The notes beneath the pieces are model-generated. The model was not told where the DNA came from. It worked only from the letters and a program-made list of their open reading frames with translations, and made no database searches. The translations under genes and the position numbers were made by a program. From Anaerolineales bacterium UBA6055 (lineage in GTDB: Bacteria > Chloroflexota > Anaerolineae > Aggregatilineales > Phototrophicaceae), in contig DIYL01000017.1 in NCBI GenBank assembly GCA_002428985.1, positions 98,138 through 162,137 of the forward strand: 64,000 nucleotides of DNA. The letters are read 5' to 3'. This document shows positions 9,090-18,074 of this stretch, one piece after another; position 1 is the stretch's first letter, and every line of letters begins with the position of its first letter.

Positions 9090-11858
9090 ATGCTCGGCGA
9101 AGTCATCGCCTTTGATATTGAAGCCACAGGTCTTGATATCGAAACTAACGAGATCATTGAAATCGGGGTTGTCAAATTCAAAGATGGAGAAGTTATCGAC
9201 ACATACTCATCATTTGTTAAACCAACTATCCCAATCCCCACCGATATTACACACCTTACTGGCATTCACCCTGAAGATGTAGCACAAGCCCCACCTATCG
9301 AAGCTATTCTACCAACTTTAGAAACTTTCTTTGGTCAAGCCCCTGTTATTGCGCATAATACCGCTTTTGATGTAACATTTATGCACAAATACGGGTTGTT
9401 AAAGTCAAATGTGGCAATTGATACTTATGAATTAGCATCCATCATTTTTCCAACAGCTGCGCGTTATAATCTACATAGTTTAACAACGTCACTTGGTATT
9501 GAGCTAGAGAACGCACATCGTGCCCTAGATGATGCAGTTGCAACCGCTTATCTTTATTGGGAGTTATGGAAAAAAGTTGTATCATTACCTCCAGCCCTAC
9601 TTGAAGAGATTATTCTAGCAAGTAGTAATCTCAATTGGGAACTACAAACACTATTCCAGAAAGCACTCGAACAAACAACAACTGCAACTGATATACAGTC
9701 CATTGCAATACCATTTGAAGAATCCGAGGATATTTTAAAACCCCTCAATATAGCTGATGCCACACATGATCCAATCACACATCAATCTATTGATGATGTA
9801 CTCGATCAAAATGGTACAATTACACATGTTGTCGAAAACTATGAAAAACGAGATCAACAACTCACTATGTCGCATACCGTGACGGATGCACTCAATAATG
9901 GTGAACATGTTGTTATCGAAGCAGGAACAGGTACCGGCAAATCACTTGCCTATCTCGTTCCATCGGCACTGTGGGCAATTAAAAATTCGCAACGAATCGT
10001 CATTTCGACCCAGACGATCAACTTGCAAGATCAATTGCTAAAAAACGACATCCCACTCGTCAAACAAGCAGTCGGTCAAGAATTTCATGCTGCAATTATG
10101 AAGGGACGTGGCAACTATCTATGTCCTCGCAGACTGGAAACCATGCGTCGCCGAACCCCTGCCAATCTAGATGAGCTTCGTACAATGGCAAAGGTACTGG
10201 TTTGGATGCAAAGCAGTAAGTCAGGGGATAAAGGAGAAATAACTTTACGAGCAGGTGAATGGTCAATTTGGACACGACTGAGTGCACAAGATGAAGGATG
10301 TACAACACACCGTTGTGTAACCATTATGAACGGTATTTGCCCCTATTACAAAGCGCGAAAGAGTGCTGAAGCTGCCCATATTGTCATTGCTAACCATGCC
10401 CTACTCATTGCTGACGCTCAAATGGAAAATCGTGTGTTGCCTGAGTATTATAATCTTGTTGTAGACGAAGCACATCAATTGGAAGATGCAATTACTAATG
10501 GACTAAGTTTACGAATCGATCAGTCCTTGATCCTTAATCGCTTAATCGAGTTAGGAACTCCGGGTAGTGGTGTTCTAGGAGACTTTTTATCTTCAGCGCA
10601 AGGCAACATCCCCGATAAATCGCTCATGAAATTGGAAGCATTTATCCAAAATATTAGCGAAGTACTTGATCTCATGCGCACAAATACGCGTAATTATTTT
10701 CAAGTGTTGCACGATTTTGTCATGAATACCGGTAAAAATGTCAGCTATCAGGTTCGAATACTCAACTCACATCGAGATTCAGGCAGTTTTGTTAATGTAC
10801 AGACAGCATGGCGACAACTTAGCGAATTTTTTGATGCAGTGACCGAAGCAACAAAACATTTATCAGATGCACTCGAACGCTACGAAAAATACGATATCCC
10901 TAATTTTAATGACTACACCAATGGTATTCATGCTCACCAGCAATTTTTGATCGATATTCACAATCAACTTGATCAATTTACACAAAATCCAGATGCAAAT
11001 ACAATCTATTCAGTCTCACCGAGAGATCGCGCTGAATACTTACGAATTCACATCGCTCCACTTCATGTAGGTCCGATGATGGAAGAATACCTCAATCAAC
11101 GCAAAGAAAGCATTATTTTGACCAGCGCAACACTACGGACACAGGCTAATTTTGATCATGTCCGAGAACGCTTATATGCAGATAACTATAAGACAGTTGC
11201 ATTAGGATCACCATTCAATTACAAAGACTCAACACTTGTCTACGTACCTGATGATATTCCAGAACCCAACCGCCCTGGTTATCAAAAGATGGTCGAGCGC
11301 GGTATTATCGAACTCGCAGCGGCACTTGATGGTCGTGTGATGGTACTCTTCACAAGTTACGCGCATTTACGTGAAACAAGCAAAGGAATCACACCACGGC
11401 TAACACTCGGGAATATTAGTGTTTATGATCAAAGTTTCGGAACAAGTCGTGAAGCGTTATTGGAGAGTTTCAAATCTACTGAAAAAGCGGTTTTAATGGG
11501 AACACGTAGCTTCTGGCAAGGCATTGATATTCCTGGTGATGATCTTAGTGCTGTTGTTATTGTGCGTTTACCCTTCGCCGTACCATCTGATCCTATTTTT
11601 GCTTCTCGTTCGGAGACATACAATAATCCATTCCAACAATATGCTATTCCAGATACGATCTTGCGTTTCCGTCAAGGTTTTGGTCGGCTTATCCGCAGTC
11701 AAAATGATCGTGGTGTAGTCGCCATCCTCGATAGTCGGGTCGTGACAAAATCCTACGGAAACAGCTTCCTTGAATCTCTACCGGATTGCACGATACAATA
11801 TGGTGCATTAGAAAATCTGTCACGCAGTGCCGTAGACTGGATTGAAAAAGAAGTATAA
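9090..11858 (+). CDS. dinG: DinG-family helicase fused to an N-terminal DEDD 3'-5' exonuclease
   Basis: 922 residues from an ATG with GGAG 6 bases upstream. Residues 1-170 are a DnaQ-like exonuclease: FDIEATGL, the AHNTAFDVTFM motif and HRALDDAVATAY give all DEDDh acidic residues. After a linker comes an XPD/DinG superfamily 2 helicase with Walker A GTGTGKS near 280, Fe-S cysteines in NYLCPRR and DEGCTTHRCVTIMNGICPYY, DEAH near 457, and C-terminal motifs GTRSFWQGIDIPG and RQGFGRLIR. This fused architecture is known from Firmicutes DinG. It probably unwinds damaged or structured DNA and trims 3' ends. The next gene starts 9 bases downstream. Confidence 0.92.
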   Translation: MLGEVIAFDIEATGLDIETNEIIEIGVVKFKDGEVIDTYSSFVKPTIPIPTDITHLTGIHPEDVAQAPPIEAILPTLETFFGQAPVIAHNTAFDVTFMHKYGLLKSNVAIDTYELASIIFPTAARYNLHSLTTSLGIELENAHRALDDAVATAYLYWELWKKVVSLPPALLEEIILASSNLNWELQTLFQKALEQTTTATDIQSIAIPFEESEDILKPLNIADATHDPITHQSIDDVLDQNGTITHVVENYEKRDQQLTMSHTVTDALNNGEHVVIEAGTGTGKSLAYLVPSALWAIKNSQRIVISTQTINLQDQLLKNDIPLVKQAVGQEFHAAIMKGRGNYLCPRRLETMRRRTPANLDELRTMAKVLVWMQSSKSGDKGEITLRAGEWSIWTRLSAQDEGCTTHRCVTIMNGICPYYKARKSAEAAHIVIANHALLIADAQMENRVLPEYYNLVVDEAHQLEDAITNGLSLRIDQSLILNRLIELGTPGSGVLGDFLSSAQGNIPDKSLMKLEAFIQNISEVLDLMRTNTRNYFQVLHDFVMNTGKNVSYQVRILNSHRDSGSFVNVQTAWRQLSEFFDAVTEATKHLSDALERYEKYDIPNFNDYTNGIHAHQQFLIDIHNQLDQFTQNPDANTIYSVSPRDRAEYLRIHIAPLHVGPMMEEYLNQRKESIILTSATLRTQANFDHVRERLYADNYKTVALGSPFNYKDSTLVYVPDDIPEPNRPGYQKMVERGIIELAAALDGRVMVLFTSYAHLRETSKGITPRLTLGNISVYDQSFGTSREALLESFKSTEKAVLMGTRSFWQGIDIPGDDLSAVVIVRLPFAVPSDPIFASRSETYNNPFQQYAIPDTILRFRQGFGRLIRSQNDRGVVAILDSRVVTKSYGNSFLESLPDCTIQYGALENLSRSAVDWIEKEV

Positions 11859-11867
11859 GGACTATCA

Positions 11868-12209
11868 ATGATTACACCTGCTGGACGTGAATGTCCACAT
11901 TACTATGCAGACTTTAACCGTCACACCAAAGACATTGAAGAATGTCGCCTTGCTAAGGATAACCCCGAATCAGAGATCTGGCATCCAAAGGACTGTTCAA
12001 AATGCCCTGTACCAGATATTGTTTTGGCAAATGCGAGTAAAGACACAAAACTCGTTCTTACGATTAAGTCTAATATGTTTGGATTGATGCGACGGATCGA
12101 TGTCGAGGCCATTTGTCGCAAAAATGGTAAGAAAGTTGATCCATATGTTGGTTGCCCTGATGACCATCCAGGTCTTGATATTTTTCGGCAGGCGTTGGAT
12201 GACAAATAA
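11868..12209 (+). CDS. Small cysteine-rich protein of unknown function
   Basis: 113 residues, soluble, with Cys in RECPHYY, EECRLA, DCSKCPVP, AICRKN and VGCPDD. The CxxC and neighbouring Cys suggest a bound zinc ion or iron-sulfur cluster. It lies 9 bases after the dinG stop and overlaps the start of the HAD gene by one base (TAATG), so the three genes form one transcription unit. I do not recognise a named family; no enzymatic motif is visible. Confidence 0.75.
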   Translation: MITPAGRECPHYYADFNRHTKDIEECRLAKDNPESEIWHPKDCSKCPVPDIVLANASKDTKLVLTIKSNMFGLMRRIDVEAICRKNGKKVDPYVGCPDDHPGLDIFRQALDDK

Positions 12210-12892
12210 TGTTTGAGGTTGCTCTACTTGACTTAGATAATACCCTCATTCAAAATCCGGATCGTCAATTTGCTTTAGCTTTCATGAAATGTATTGATGA
12301 ACACTTTCAGAAATCCCTGCGTATTAGCGGGGTTTCATCAGCATTTCGTAAGGGTATTCAAAAAATCAGCTCACAAGTTAATACAAAGACGATTACACAT
12401 GTGATGATTGATACAATTTCGACCGAAGTACAAATCGAATCCAGTATAATTGGCGATGTATATCTAGAATTTTACAAAACATCTTTTGCATCGCTGGAAT
12501 CAAATATATCCTCGAACCCTACAGCAAAACCACTTTTGGACTATCTACTATTACAAAATAAAAGGATAGTCATTGCTACGAATCCCCTCTATCCCAGAAC
12601 AGCTATTGAGTCCCGACTCCATTGGGGAGGCCTTGAAGAATACATCGACAAATTTATATTAATTACAAATAGCGACAATATGCACGTATCCAAACCTAAT
12701 TCAGCCTACTACACAGAGATTCTGCAAACAATCAATGTACATCCCTCTGAATGTATAATGGTTGGCGACAGCATACGTAACGACATTGAACCCGCCCAAA
12801 ATCAAGAGATTGACACATATCTCATTTCTACACAATCTACTCTGAGTACATTTTTTGAACATGTTCAACAAAAACTTACAAAAAGAAACTAA
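12209..12892 (+). CDS. HAD-superfamily hydrolase
   Basis: 227 residues. HAD motif I is LDLDNTLI with the nucleophile Asp near residue 8, motif II is the Thr in VIATNP, motif III the Lys in VSKPNSAYY, and motif IV MVGDSIRNDI with the acidic pair. An all-helical cap lies between motif I and II, typical of subclass IA phosphatases such as phosphoglycolate phosphatase-like enzymes. The substrate cannot be read from sequence. Its start overlaps the stop of the Cys-rich gene, so it is translationally coupled to it. Confidence 0.88.
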   Translation: MFEVALLDLDNTLIQNPDRQFALAFMKCIDEHFQKSLRISGVSSAFRKGIQKISSQVNTKTITHVMIDTISTEVQIESSIIGDVYLEFYKTSFASLESNISSNPTAKPLLDYLLLQNKRIVIATNPLYPRTAIESRLHWGGLEEYIDKFILITNSDNMHVSKPNSAYYTEILQTINVHPSECIMVGDSIRNDIEPAQNQEIDTYLISTQSTLSTFFEHVQQKLTKRN

Positions 12893-13018
12893 TTTCTAAC
12901 CTAAAACAGGTAACTCAGTTCGATTTTATCAACACAACCGTACTGTAACTTTGCCTCATGTGGTGTGTGTGCTACTATTTATAAAACATGTATTAACCTA
13001 GTCTATCTGAAGGCTCGA

Positions 13019-14140
13019 ATGATTCCGAATTCATCCAGTCAACCTAATAGTGTTTTACTTTATACAAATCCTGACTATGATGACATACAGCGCATTCAAC
13101 AACATATCAAGCCTGTCTTCCAGCAGTTTGAACTACTCGAGTCACTTGAGCATCTCAAGAATTGTTTACAATCCGACCAAGCTAAAATTTTGATTGTCCT
13201 TCAGCAACAATCACTCGACAGCATAATTGAATTTATTGCAGATAGTAATTTTGAGCAGGTCACAAAAATATTGATTATTCATCCAGATTATTTGCCAACA
13301 TCAAAACCACCTTTTGATTTTGTTCTAGCCCAAGACGATAATTTAGTTCCACTTCTGACACAAATCGTACAATTCAAGCAACAACAAATTGAACATAATC
13401 AAAAATTAGAACAACGCGTCCACGAACTTGAAGCGAAACTCTCTCAGCAAAAACAACAGACCAATCAAGTCGAAATCTTAAAGGAAGCGATTGTTCGTAA
13501 TGTCTCTCATGAATTAAAGACTCCCCTTCTACATGTCAAGTCGGCGGTATCCCTTATGGCAGAAGACATAGGCAAAGAAAACAAACTCATTCGCTATGCA
13601 GAAAATGCGACCGCACGTCTTGAGACAATAGTCACAAATATTACGATGTTTGGTAGTAGCTTAGATTTGAACCTTGGACCGGTTATCGTTAGAGATTCAG
13701 TTGAGTACGCACATCGCAACCTACAGCGTATCTGGGAATCCAAAGAACAAGCTAAGCGCATTTCATTGTATATAGATAAAGATCTACCACCTGTGTTGGC
13801 AGATAAACAGGGGTTAAGCACAATTTTACAATTATTATTAGACAATGCACTCAAATTTAGTGATGACGAAATTGAAGTTCATGCGCACCACCTTGGTGAT
13901 GAAATTGAAATCTCTGTAAAAGACTATGGTATTGGCATCAGCAAGGATCAATTAACAACGATTTTTGATTCATTTTATCAGGTCGATCCGTCTTCGACCC
14001 GTCGCTATGGTGGTACAGGCGTCGGTCTTGCCCTTGTTAAACTCCTTATCGAAAATCATCATTCACAAATCATGGTCGATAGCGAACTAACGCACGGCAG
14101 TACCTTTTCTTTCAGGCTAAAAGTCGTTAGCTTCGAATAA
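13019..14140 (+). CDS. Soluble sensor histidine kinase with a degenerate receiver-like N-terminus
   Basis: 373 residues; the ATG has GAAGG 5 bases upstream. Residues 8-125 look like a receiver fold (VLLYTNPDYDD, AKILIVLQQQ, KILIIHPDYL) but the phospho-acceptor pattern is not convincing. A Gln-rich coiled coil at about 125-155 leads to the DHp helix with VSHELKTPL (phospho-acceptor His), then N box LLDNALKFS, G1 DYGIGI, F box and G2 GGTGVGLAL. No transmembrane helix is present, so it senses a cytoplasmic cue or partner. No response regulator gene is adjacent. Confidence 0.88.
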   Translation: MIPNSSSQPNSVLLYTNPDYDDIQRIQQHIKPVFQQFELLESLEHLKNCLQSDQAKILIVLQQQSLDSIIEFIADSNFEQVTKILIIHPDYLPTSKPPFDFVLAQDDNLVPLLTQIVQFKQQQIEHNQKLEQRVHELEAKLSQQKQQTNQVEILKEAIVRNVSHELKTPLLHVKSAVSLMAEDIGKENKLIRYAENATARLETIVTNITMFGSSLDLNLGPVIVRDSVEYAHRNLQRIWESKEQAKRISLYIDKDLPPVLADKQGLSTILQLLLDNALKFSDDEIEVHAHHLGDEIEISVKDYGIGISKDQLTTIFDSFYQVDPSSTRRYGGTGVGLALVKLLIENHHSQIMVDSELTHGSTFSFRLKVVSFE

Positions 14141-14269
14141 ATCTCCTCATATACATAAAACTAGTCCCGCAAGCAGCCAAATTATCACCTCTCGACATGA
14201 TATAGTTGCAAAATCCAGTGAAATTAGGCAAACTTTTCCATGATAATTAAAAGCTAACTGAGCCTTTGT

Positions 14270-14297
14270 TGACTAAGTTCATTTTTAATGTACAATA
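14270..14297 (+). promoter_or_regulatory. Promoter of the polyprenyl synthase gene
   Basis: TTGACT at 14270-14275, 16-base spacer, TACAAT at 14292-14297, placed 48 bases before the ATG at 14345. A good match to the sigma-70 consensus. Confidence 0.65.
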
Positions 14298-14344
14298 AAT
14301 TTAATTAGTTCTGAAAATCACAAATACACGAGCTGGAGTTCTAA

Positions 14345-15283
14345 ATGACAGCTAGAGAAGCAAAACAAGAAAACCTTGAACAAACAATGAATGATGGGCT
14401 TGCTGCAATTGAACAAGCCATGTTTGATGTAACAAACAGTGAAGTTGAAGTACTACGAGATGCAAGCCACCACATTCTAAATTCTGGTGGAAAGAGAATT
14501 CGCCCGCGCCTTCTTTTGCTATCGTATCTCGCAGTTGGTGGCCATGACATCAACCATATCGCTAGACCGGGTGCAGCTGTGGAATTAATGCATACTGCAA
14601 GCGTAGTGCACGATGACATTAATGATCACGGTATTATGCGTCGTGGTCGTCCATCTGTAAACTCAATTTGGGGACGTACATTTGCCCTGCTGACAGGAGA
14701 CTTCCTCTTCACAGCAGTGTACGAATTAATGTCTCCCTATAAAGATCTCAATATTGACCTTGCCAACTCTGCTACAGCATTGGTTGAGGGCGAAACACTG
14801 CAAGCAAGCGCAGTGAAAAACAATAATTTCACCCGTGAAGTCTACATGCGAATTATAGCCCTGAAAACAGCTGCATTATTTAAAGCATCTAGCTCTATCG
14901 GCGCAAAACTCGCTAATGCGACAGACGAGCAAACTGAAGCACTTGCAAACTTCGGGTTTAATATTGGTCTCGCCTTCCAAATCATTGATGACATTCTCGA
15001 TATTGTTGCTGATGAAGAACAACTTGGTAAGACATCCGGCATCGATATGGAGCAAGGCCGAGGGCTTGGCGTGGCTTTGCAAAACAACGGTACTGCTGTT
15101 AAAGAAGACCCGATGGAGTCAATTAAACGCAAAATGCTAGAGGGTGACACAATTGAAAAAGGTCGTGAGCAAGCACAACAGCTTGTCGACATGGCAATTG
15201 CAGGATTGCATGTAATCCCAGAATCTGATGCGAAAGATGAGCTCATCGCACTTGCCAAGTTGGTTATCGAACGCAATTACTAA
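14345..15283 (+). CDS. Polyprenyl (all-trans) diphosphate synthase
   Basis: 312 residues. This prenyltransferase elongates allylic diphosphates with isopentenyl diphosphate. The substrate-binding motifs are intact: first Asp-rich VHDDINDHGIMRRGRPS, second FQIIDDILDIVADEEQLGK, and the GGKRIRPRL segment near residue 43. Chain length (geranylgeranyl, heptaprenyl or longer) cannot be fixed; small Ala/Thr residues before the first Asp-rich motif (HTASVVHDD) allow a long product such as a quinone tail. The ATG has CTGGAG 7 bases upstream. It stands alone between its promoter and a strong terminator. Confidence 0.93.
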   Translation: MTAREAKQENLEQTMNDGLAAIEQAMFDVTNSEVEVLRDASHHILNSGGKRIRPRLLLLSYLAVGGHDINHIARPGAAVELMHTASVVHDDINDHGIMRRGRPSVNSIWGRTFALLTGDFLFTAVYELMSPYKDLNIDLANSATALVEGETLQASAVKNNNFTREVYMRIIALKTAALFKASSSIGAKLANATDEQTEALANFGFNIGLAFQIIDDILDIVADEEQLGKTSGIDMEQGRGLGVALQNNGTAVKEDPMESIKRKMLEGDTIEKGREQAQQLVDMAIAGLHVIPESDAKDELIALAKLVIERNY

Positions 15284-15309
15284 TTCGCCCACCAAGACTA
15301 TATACAATC

Positions 15310-15340
15310 AAGCGTGTATCATCAGATACGCGCTTTTTGT
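15310..15340 (+). terminator. Strong Rho-independent terminator
   Basis: An 11-bp stem (AAGCGTGTATC, loop ATCA, GATACGCGCTT, one G-T pair) followed by TTTTTGTG ends the polyprenyl synthase transcript. Confidence 0.92.
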
Positions 15341-15369
15341 GTTAAACATATAACTGAACGGAGTCAAAA

Positions 15370-16989
15370 ATGAAGGTTGCATCAATCCAAACCATTCGCG
15401 ATATAGAAGCTCAAGTCGATGCTACAATCATGAGTTACGATCAGATGATGCTCAACGCAGGCAAAGCCGCCGGTGCATACCTCCAACAACGATTGGAAAT
15501 TGACTCTGAGACACAAATAACCGTATTAGTTGGAAAAGGTAATAACGGGGGCGATGGACTAGTAGTAGCGCATTATCTATCGCAAACAACAGCAGCCCAA
15601 ATACGCATTTATATGTTATCTAAACGAAACGAAACGGATACAAATTATCAGGCAGTTGTAGATGCAGGTATTTTGATAGCCGTAGCCGAAGATGATACGG
15701 ATAGTCGGCTACTAAAAAGTACGGTGCGTAGTGCAGATATTATCATAGATGCGCTCTTCGGCATCGGTATACGTCTTCCTATTCGAGACATACCAGCAAA
15801 AATTATGCGTACGGTAAATCAATTTATCAAACCAGATACGTTAAACTATGGCGAAGTGATTGCAGTTGATCCAACAAAACCCCAACAGCTTAAACAAACA
15901 CCCAAACCGTTTATCCTAGCAATCGACTGCCCCAGTGGAATCAACTGTGATACAGCAGAAGCTGACTCCAACACAATTTCGGCAGACATGACAATAACAT
16001 TTATAGCGTCTAAACACGGTCAGTTTTCCTTTCCAGCCGCGCAATACGTCGGAGACCTTGTAGTCTCTCAGATCGGCATTCCAGACAATCAACCAAATTT
16101 AAAGCAACTCCAACACTTTGTCATAGACAATGAGACCGTTCGTACCAAATTACCCCCACGTCCACTAGACGGTCATAAAGGAACTTTTGGCAAGACGTTT
16201 ATCGTTGCGGGGTCAAAAAATTATGTTGGTGCAACGGCCCTATCGGGTGAAGCTGCCTATCGCTCTGGTGTGGGTCTAGTTACAATTGGCACAACAGGAT
16301 CGATAATCGAGGCTATCTCCAGTCAACTGCGTGAACCTACTTATGTACATTTAGCTGATGAAGATGGTGCAATTGCACAATCTGCTTTACATACTATTCA
16401 AACAGAATCGCAGGGATACAATACCCTACTACTTGGCTGTGGACTAGGACAACACGCATCAACAAAAGAATTTGTGCAAGATTTACTTAGGAACAGTGAC
16501 TTACCTTCATTAGTGATCGATGCTGATGCACTTAATATCCTTAGTCAGCAAGAGAATTGGTGGGAACACCTACCTGATGAGACCATCATTACGCCCCATC
16601 CCGGTGAAATGGCACGATTGACTAATTTATCCACAACAGAAATCAATGCAAATCGCTGGACAATTGCTACGGGAAAAGCAAAAGAATGGAATCTTATCGT
16701 AGTACTGAAGGGAGCACACACACTTATTGCATCACCGGATGGTAAGGTTGGTGTGATCCCATTCAAAACAGACGCACTTGGCACAGCAGGTACAGGGGAT
16801 GTTCTTGCGGGATTAATTGCAGGAATGCGCACACAAGGTCTAACGGCATTTGACAGTGCAATTGTTGGAACTTATGTCCACGCGCTTGCAGGTATCATAG
16901 CTAAAAATACGATACAAAGTTCTAGGGCAGTTATTGCAAGAGATGTGCTAAATGCGATTGGAGCAACTTTTAAACAAATTGAGAGTTAG
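15370..16989 (+). CDS. nnrD: Bifunctional NAD(P)HX epimerase / ADP-dependent NAD(P)HX dehydratase
   Basis: 539 residues. The enzyme repairs hydrated NADH and NADPH. The N-terminal half (about 1-225) is the YjeF_N epimerase with VGKGNNGGDGLVVA, DALFGIG and the IDCPSGI loop. The C-terminal half (about 240-530) is the ribokinase-like dehydratase with GHKGTFGKTFIVAGS, TPHPGEMARL and GTAGTGDVLAGLIAGM containing the catalytic Asp. The ATG has a GAACGGAG stretch just upstream. Its TAG stop interlocks with the TAA of the convergent next gene (shared bases 16987-16988), so transcription collides here with no intergenic space. Confidence 0.95.
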   Translation: MKVASIQTIRDIEAQVDATIMSYDQMMLNAGKAAGAYLQQRLEIDSETQITVLVGKGNNGGDGLVVAHYLSQTTAAQIRIYMLSKRNETDTNYQAVVDAGILIAVAEDDTDSRLLKSTVRSADIIIDALFGIGIRLPIRDIPAKIMRTVNQFIKPDTLNYGEVIAVDPTKPQQLKQTPKPFILAIDCPSGINCDTAEADSNTISADMTITFIASKHGQFSFPAAQYVGDLVVSQIGIPDNQPNLKQLQHFVIDNETVRTKLPPRPLDGHKGTFGKTFIVAGSKNYVGATALSGEAAYRSGVGLVTIGTTGSIIEAISSQLREPTYVHLADEDGAIAQSALHTIQTESQGYNTLLLGCGLGQHASTKEFVQDLLRNSDLPSLVIDADALNILSQQENWWEHLPDETIITPHPGEMARLTNLSTTEINANRWTIATGKAKEWNLIVVLKGAHTLIASPDGKVGVIPFKTDALGTAGTGDVLAGLIAGMRTQGLTAFDSAIVGTYVHALAGIIAKNTIQSSRAVIARDVLNAIGATFKQIES

Positions 16990-17216
16990 TTATCAGAAGC
17001 ACGTTTTTGAGCTTGTTGTTTAGCTTCGGTAAGGCTATCGGAAATATCCTGTTCAAGGGTACCTGCACCAAATTGAGTAATGTTTTTGCGGTTCACGTCG
17101 CCACGATTTTTGACACGCAAAAGCATCATAATTGCACCTATAGCAAGCCCAATTAATATGCCAATAAACGTCATACCATCATCTAAGCGGTCGCGTCGAT
17201 TCGATTGATCACTCAT
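16986..17216 (-). CDS. Small YtxH-like membrane protein
   Basis: 76 residues: a short charged head, one membrane helix at about 15-34 (FIGILIGLAIGAIMMLLR) and a polar tail with heptad character. The pattern resembles YtxH/general-stress small membrane proteins, but the similarity is loose. Its ATG overlaps the stop of the gene upstream on the same strand by 8 bases, so it is the last gene of a three-gene leftward operon. Confidence 0.65.
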   Translation of the reverse strand: MSDQSNRRDRLDDGMTFIGILIGLAIGAIMMLLRVKNRGDVNRKNITQFGAGTLEQDISDSLTEAKQQAQKRASDN

Positions 17217-17703
17217 CAGTTATGTCCTTAGGCGACGGTTTTGGATTCAATAGACTGCGAATTTTCAACAATTCCCGAATGAACGTTGATAAACCAGCTA
17301 AGAAACCTTTCAGCTGAATAATCGGAGACGTAGCATTTTTCTGAACAAACTCAGCAGTATTCCTAGTAGCTTTAGTCGCTTCGCGGGCATTATCTAGGAT
17401 TGGTTTAACCTCGGATTGCAGCATGATGAAAAATCGCGCAATTTGAACGATTAAAATAGCCAACGCACCGATCACTAAAATCAGTTCCATAACCATAATC
17501 ACAACAAATATATCGCGAAAAATTTGTATTACAGGTGCCCATGTTTCTGCGGCAGTCAACGAAACAACCAAGCCAAATACCAGAAATAATAGAATAAAGA
17601 CGATTAAGCCACCTGCCCCTATCATAACCATGCGCGAAATACTCATGCCAGATGAGTCGTCAGTATTCTCTTCTGTACTTCGATTAACGGGTGTCGTTGT
17701 CAT
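17209..17703 (-). CDS. Two-helix membrane protein with DUF948-like helical tail
   Basis: 164 residues with two hydrophobic helices (about 26-50 and 65-93) followed by an amphipathic helix (EVKPILDNAREATKATRNTA) like the repeating helices of DUF948 proteins. Function unknown. It sits between two other small membrane proteins with 3-base spacing upstream and an 8-base overlap downstream, so they probably form one envelope-associated unit. Confidence 0.7.
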   Translation of the reverse strand: MTTTPVNRSTEENTDDSSGMSISRMVMIGAGGLIVFILLFLVFGLVVSLTAAETWAPVIQIFRDIFVVIMVMELILVIGALAILIVQIARFFIMLQSEVKPILDNAREATKATRNTAEFVQKNATSPIIQLKGFLAGLSTFIRELLKIRSLLNPKPSPKDITDE

Positions 17704-17706
17704 AAG

Positions 17707-17985
17707 CTATCGTCGTGTCACCTGTCGTGTACGCCCAGATGTAAATATATGAGCAAAAATAAGTAAGACAAACGTAGTAATGAGTCCTGGAATTAAACGA
17801 AGAGCACCAACATTTAGAATATTGATCTCAAAAGCAACTCCAATGTAATGTCCTAATAGAAATCCACCCCACGCAGTTAGTAGAAAGAGAGCTAAACGAC
17901 GTGCCCCTCCACCCATTACAAAATGGAATGACGCGCCACACATCGTGGCAATAATAAAGGCGAATGTGAAGATTGGATTTGGCAT
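17707..17985 (-). CDS. Small hydrophobic membrane protein
   Basis: 92 residues with three hydrophobic helices and a basic C-terminus (SGRTRQVTRR) expected in the cytoplasm. First gene of the three-gene leftward operon, divergent from the SRPBCC gene. A Gly-rich turn (VMGGGARRL) and GHYIGV are visible, but no family is recognised. Confidence 0.65.
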   Translation of the reverse strand: MPNPIFTFAFIIATMCGASFHFVMGGGARRLALFLLTAWGGFLLGHYIGVAFEINILNVGALRLIPGLITTFVLLIFAHIFTSGRTRQVTRR

Positions 17986-18074
17986 TGTGGTTGCTATTCA
18001 TTCATCCAGTGGTAAAATTCATGACCAGTGTAGCACAAAGGCAAAAATCAGTCACGTATTGAAGGCATCAAATC

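Noticed and set aside
14842..15276. Minus-strand ORF opposite the polyprenyl synthase gene
   Set aside because: Ser/Cys-rich shadow without a start signal; the plus strand gene has full motifs.
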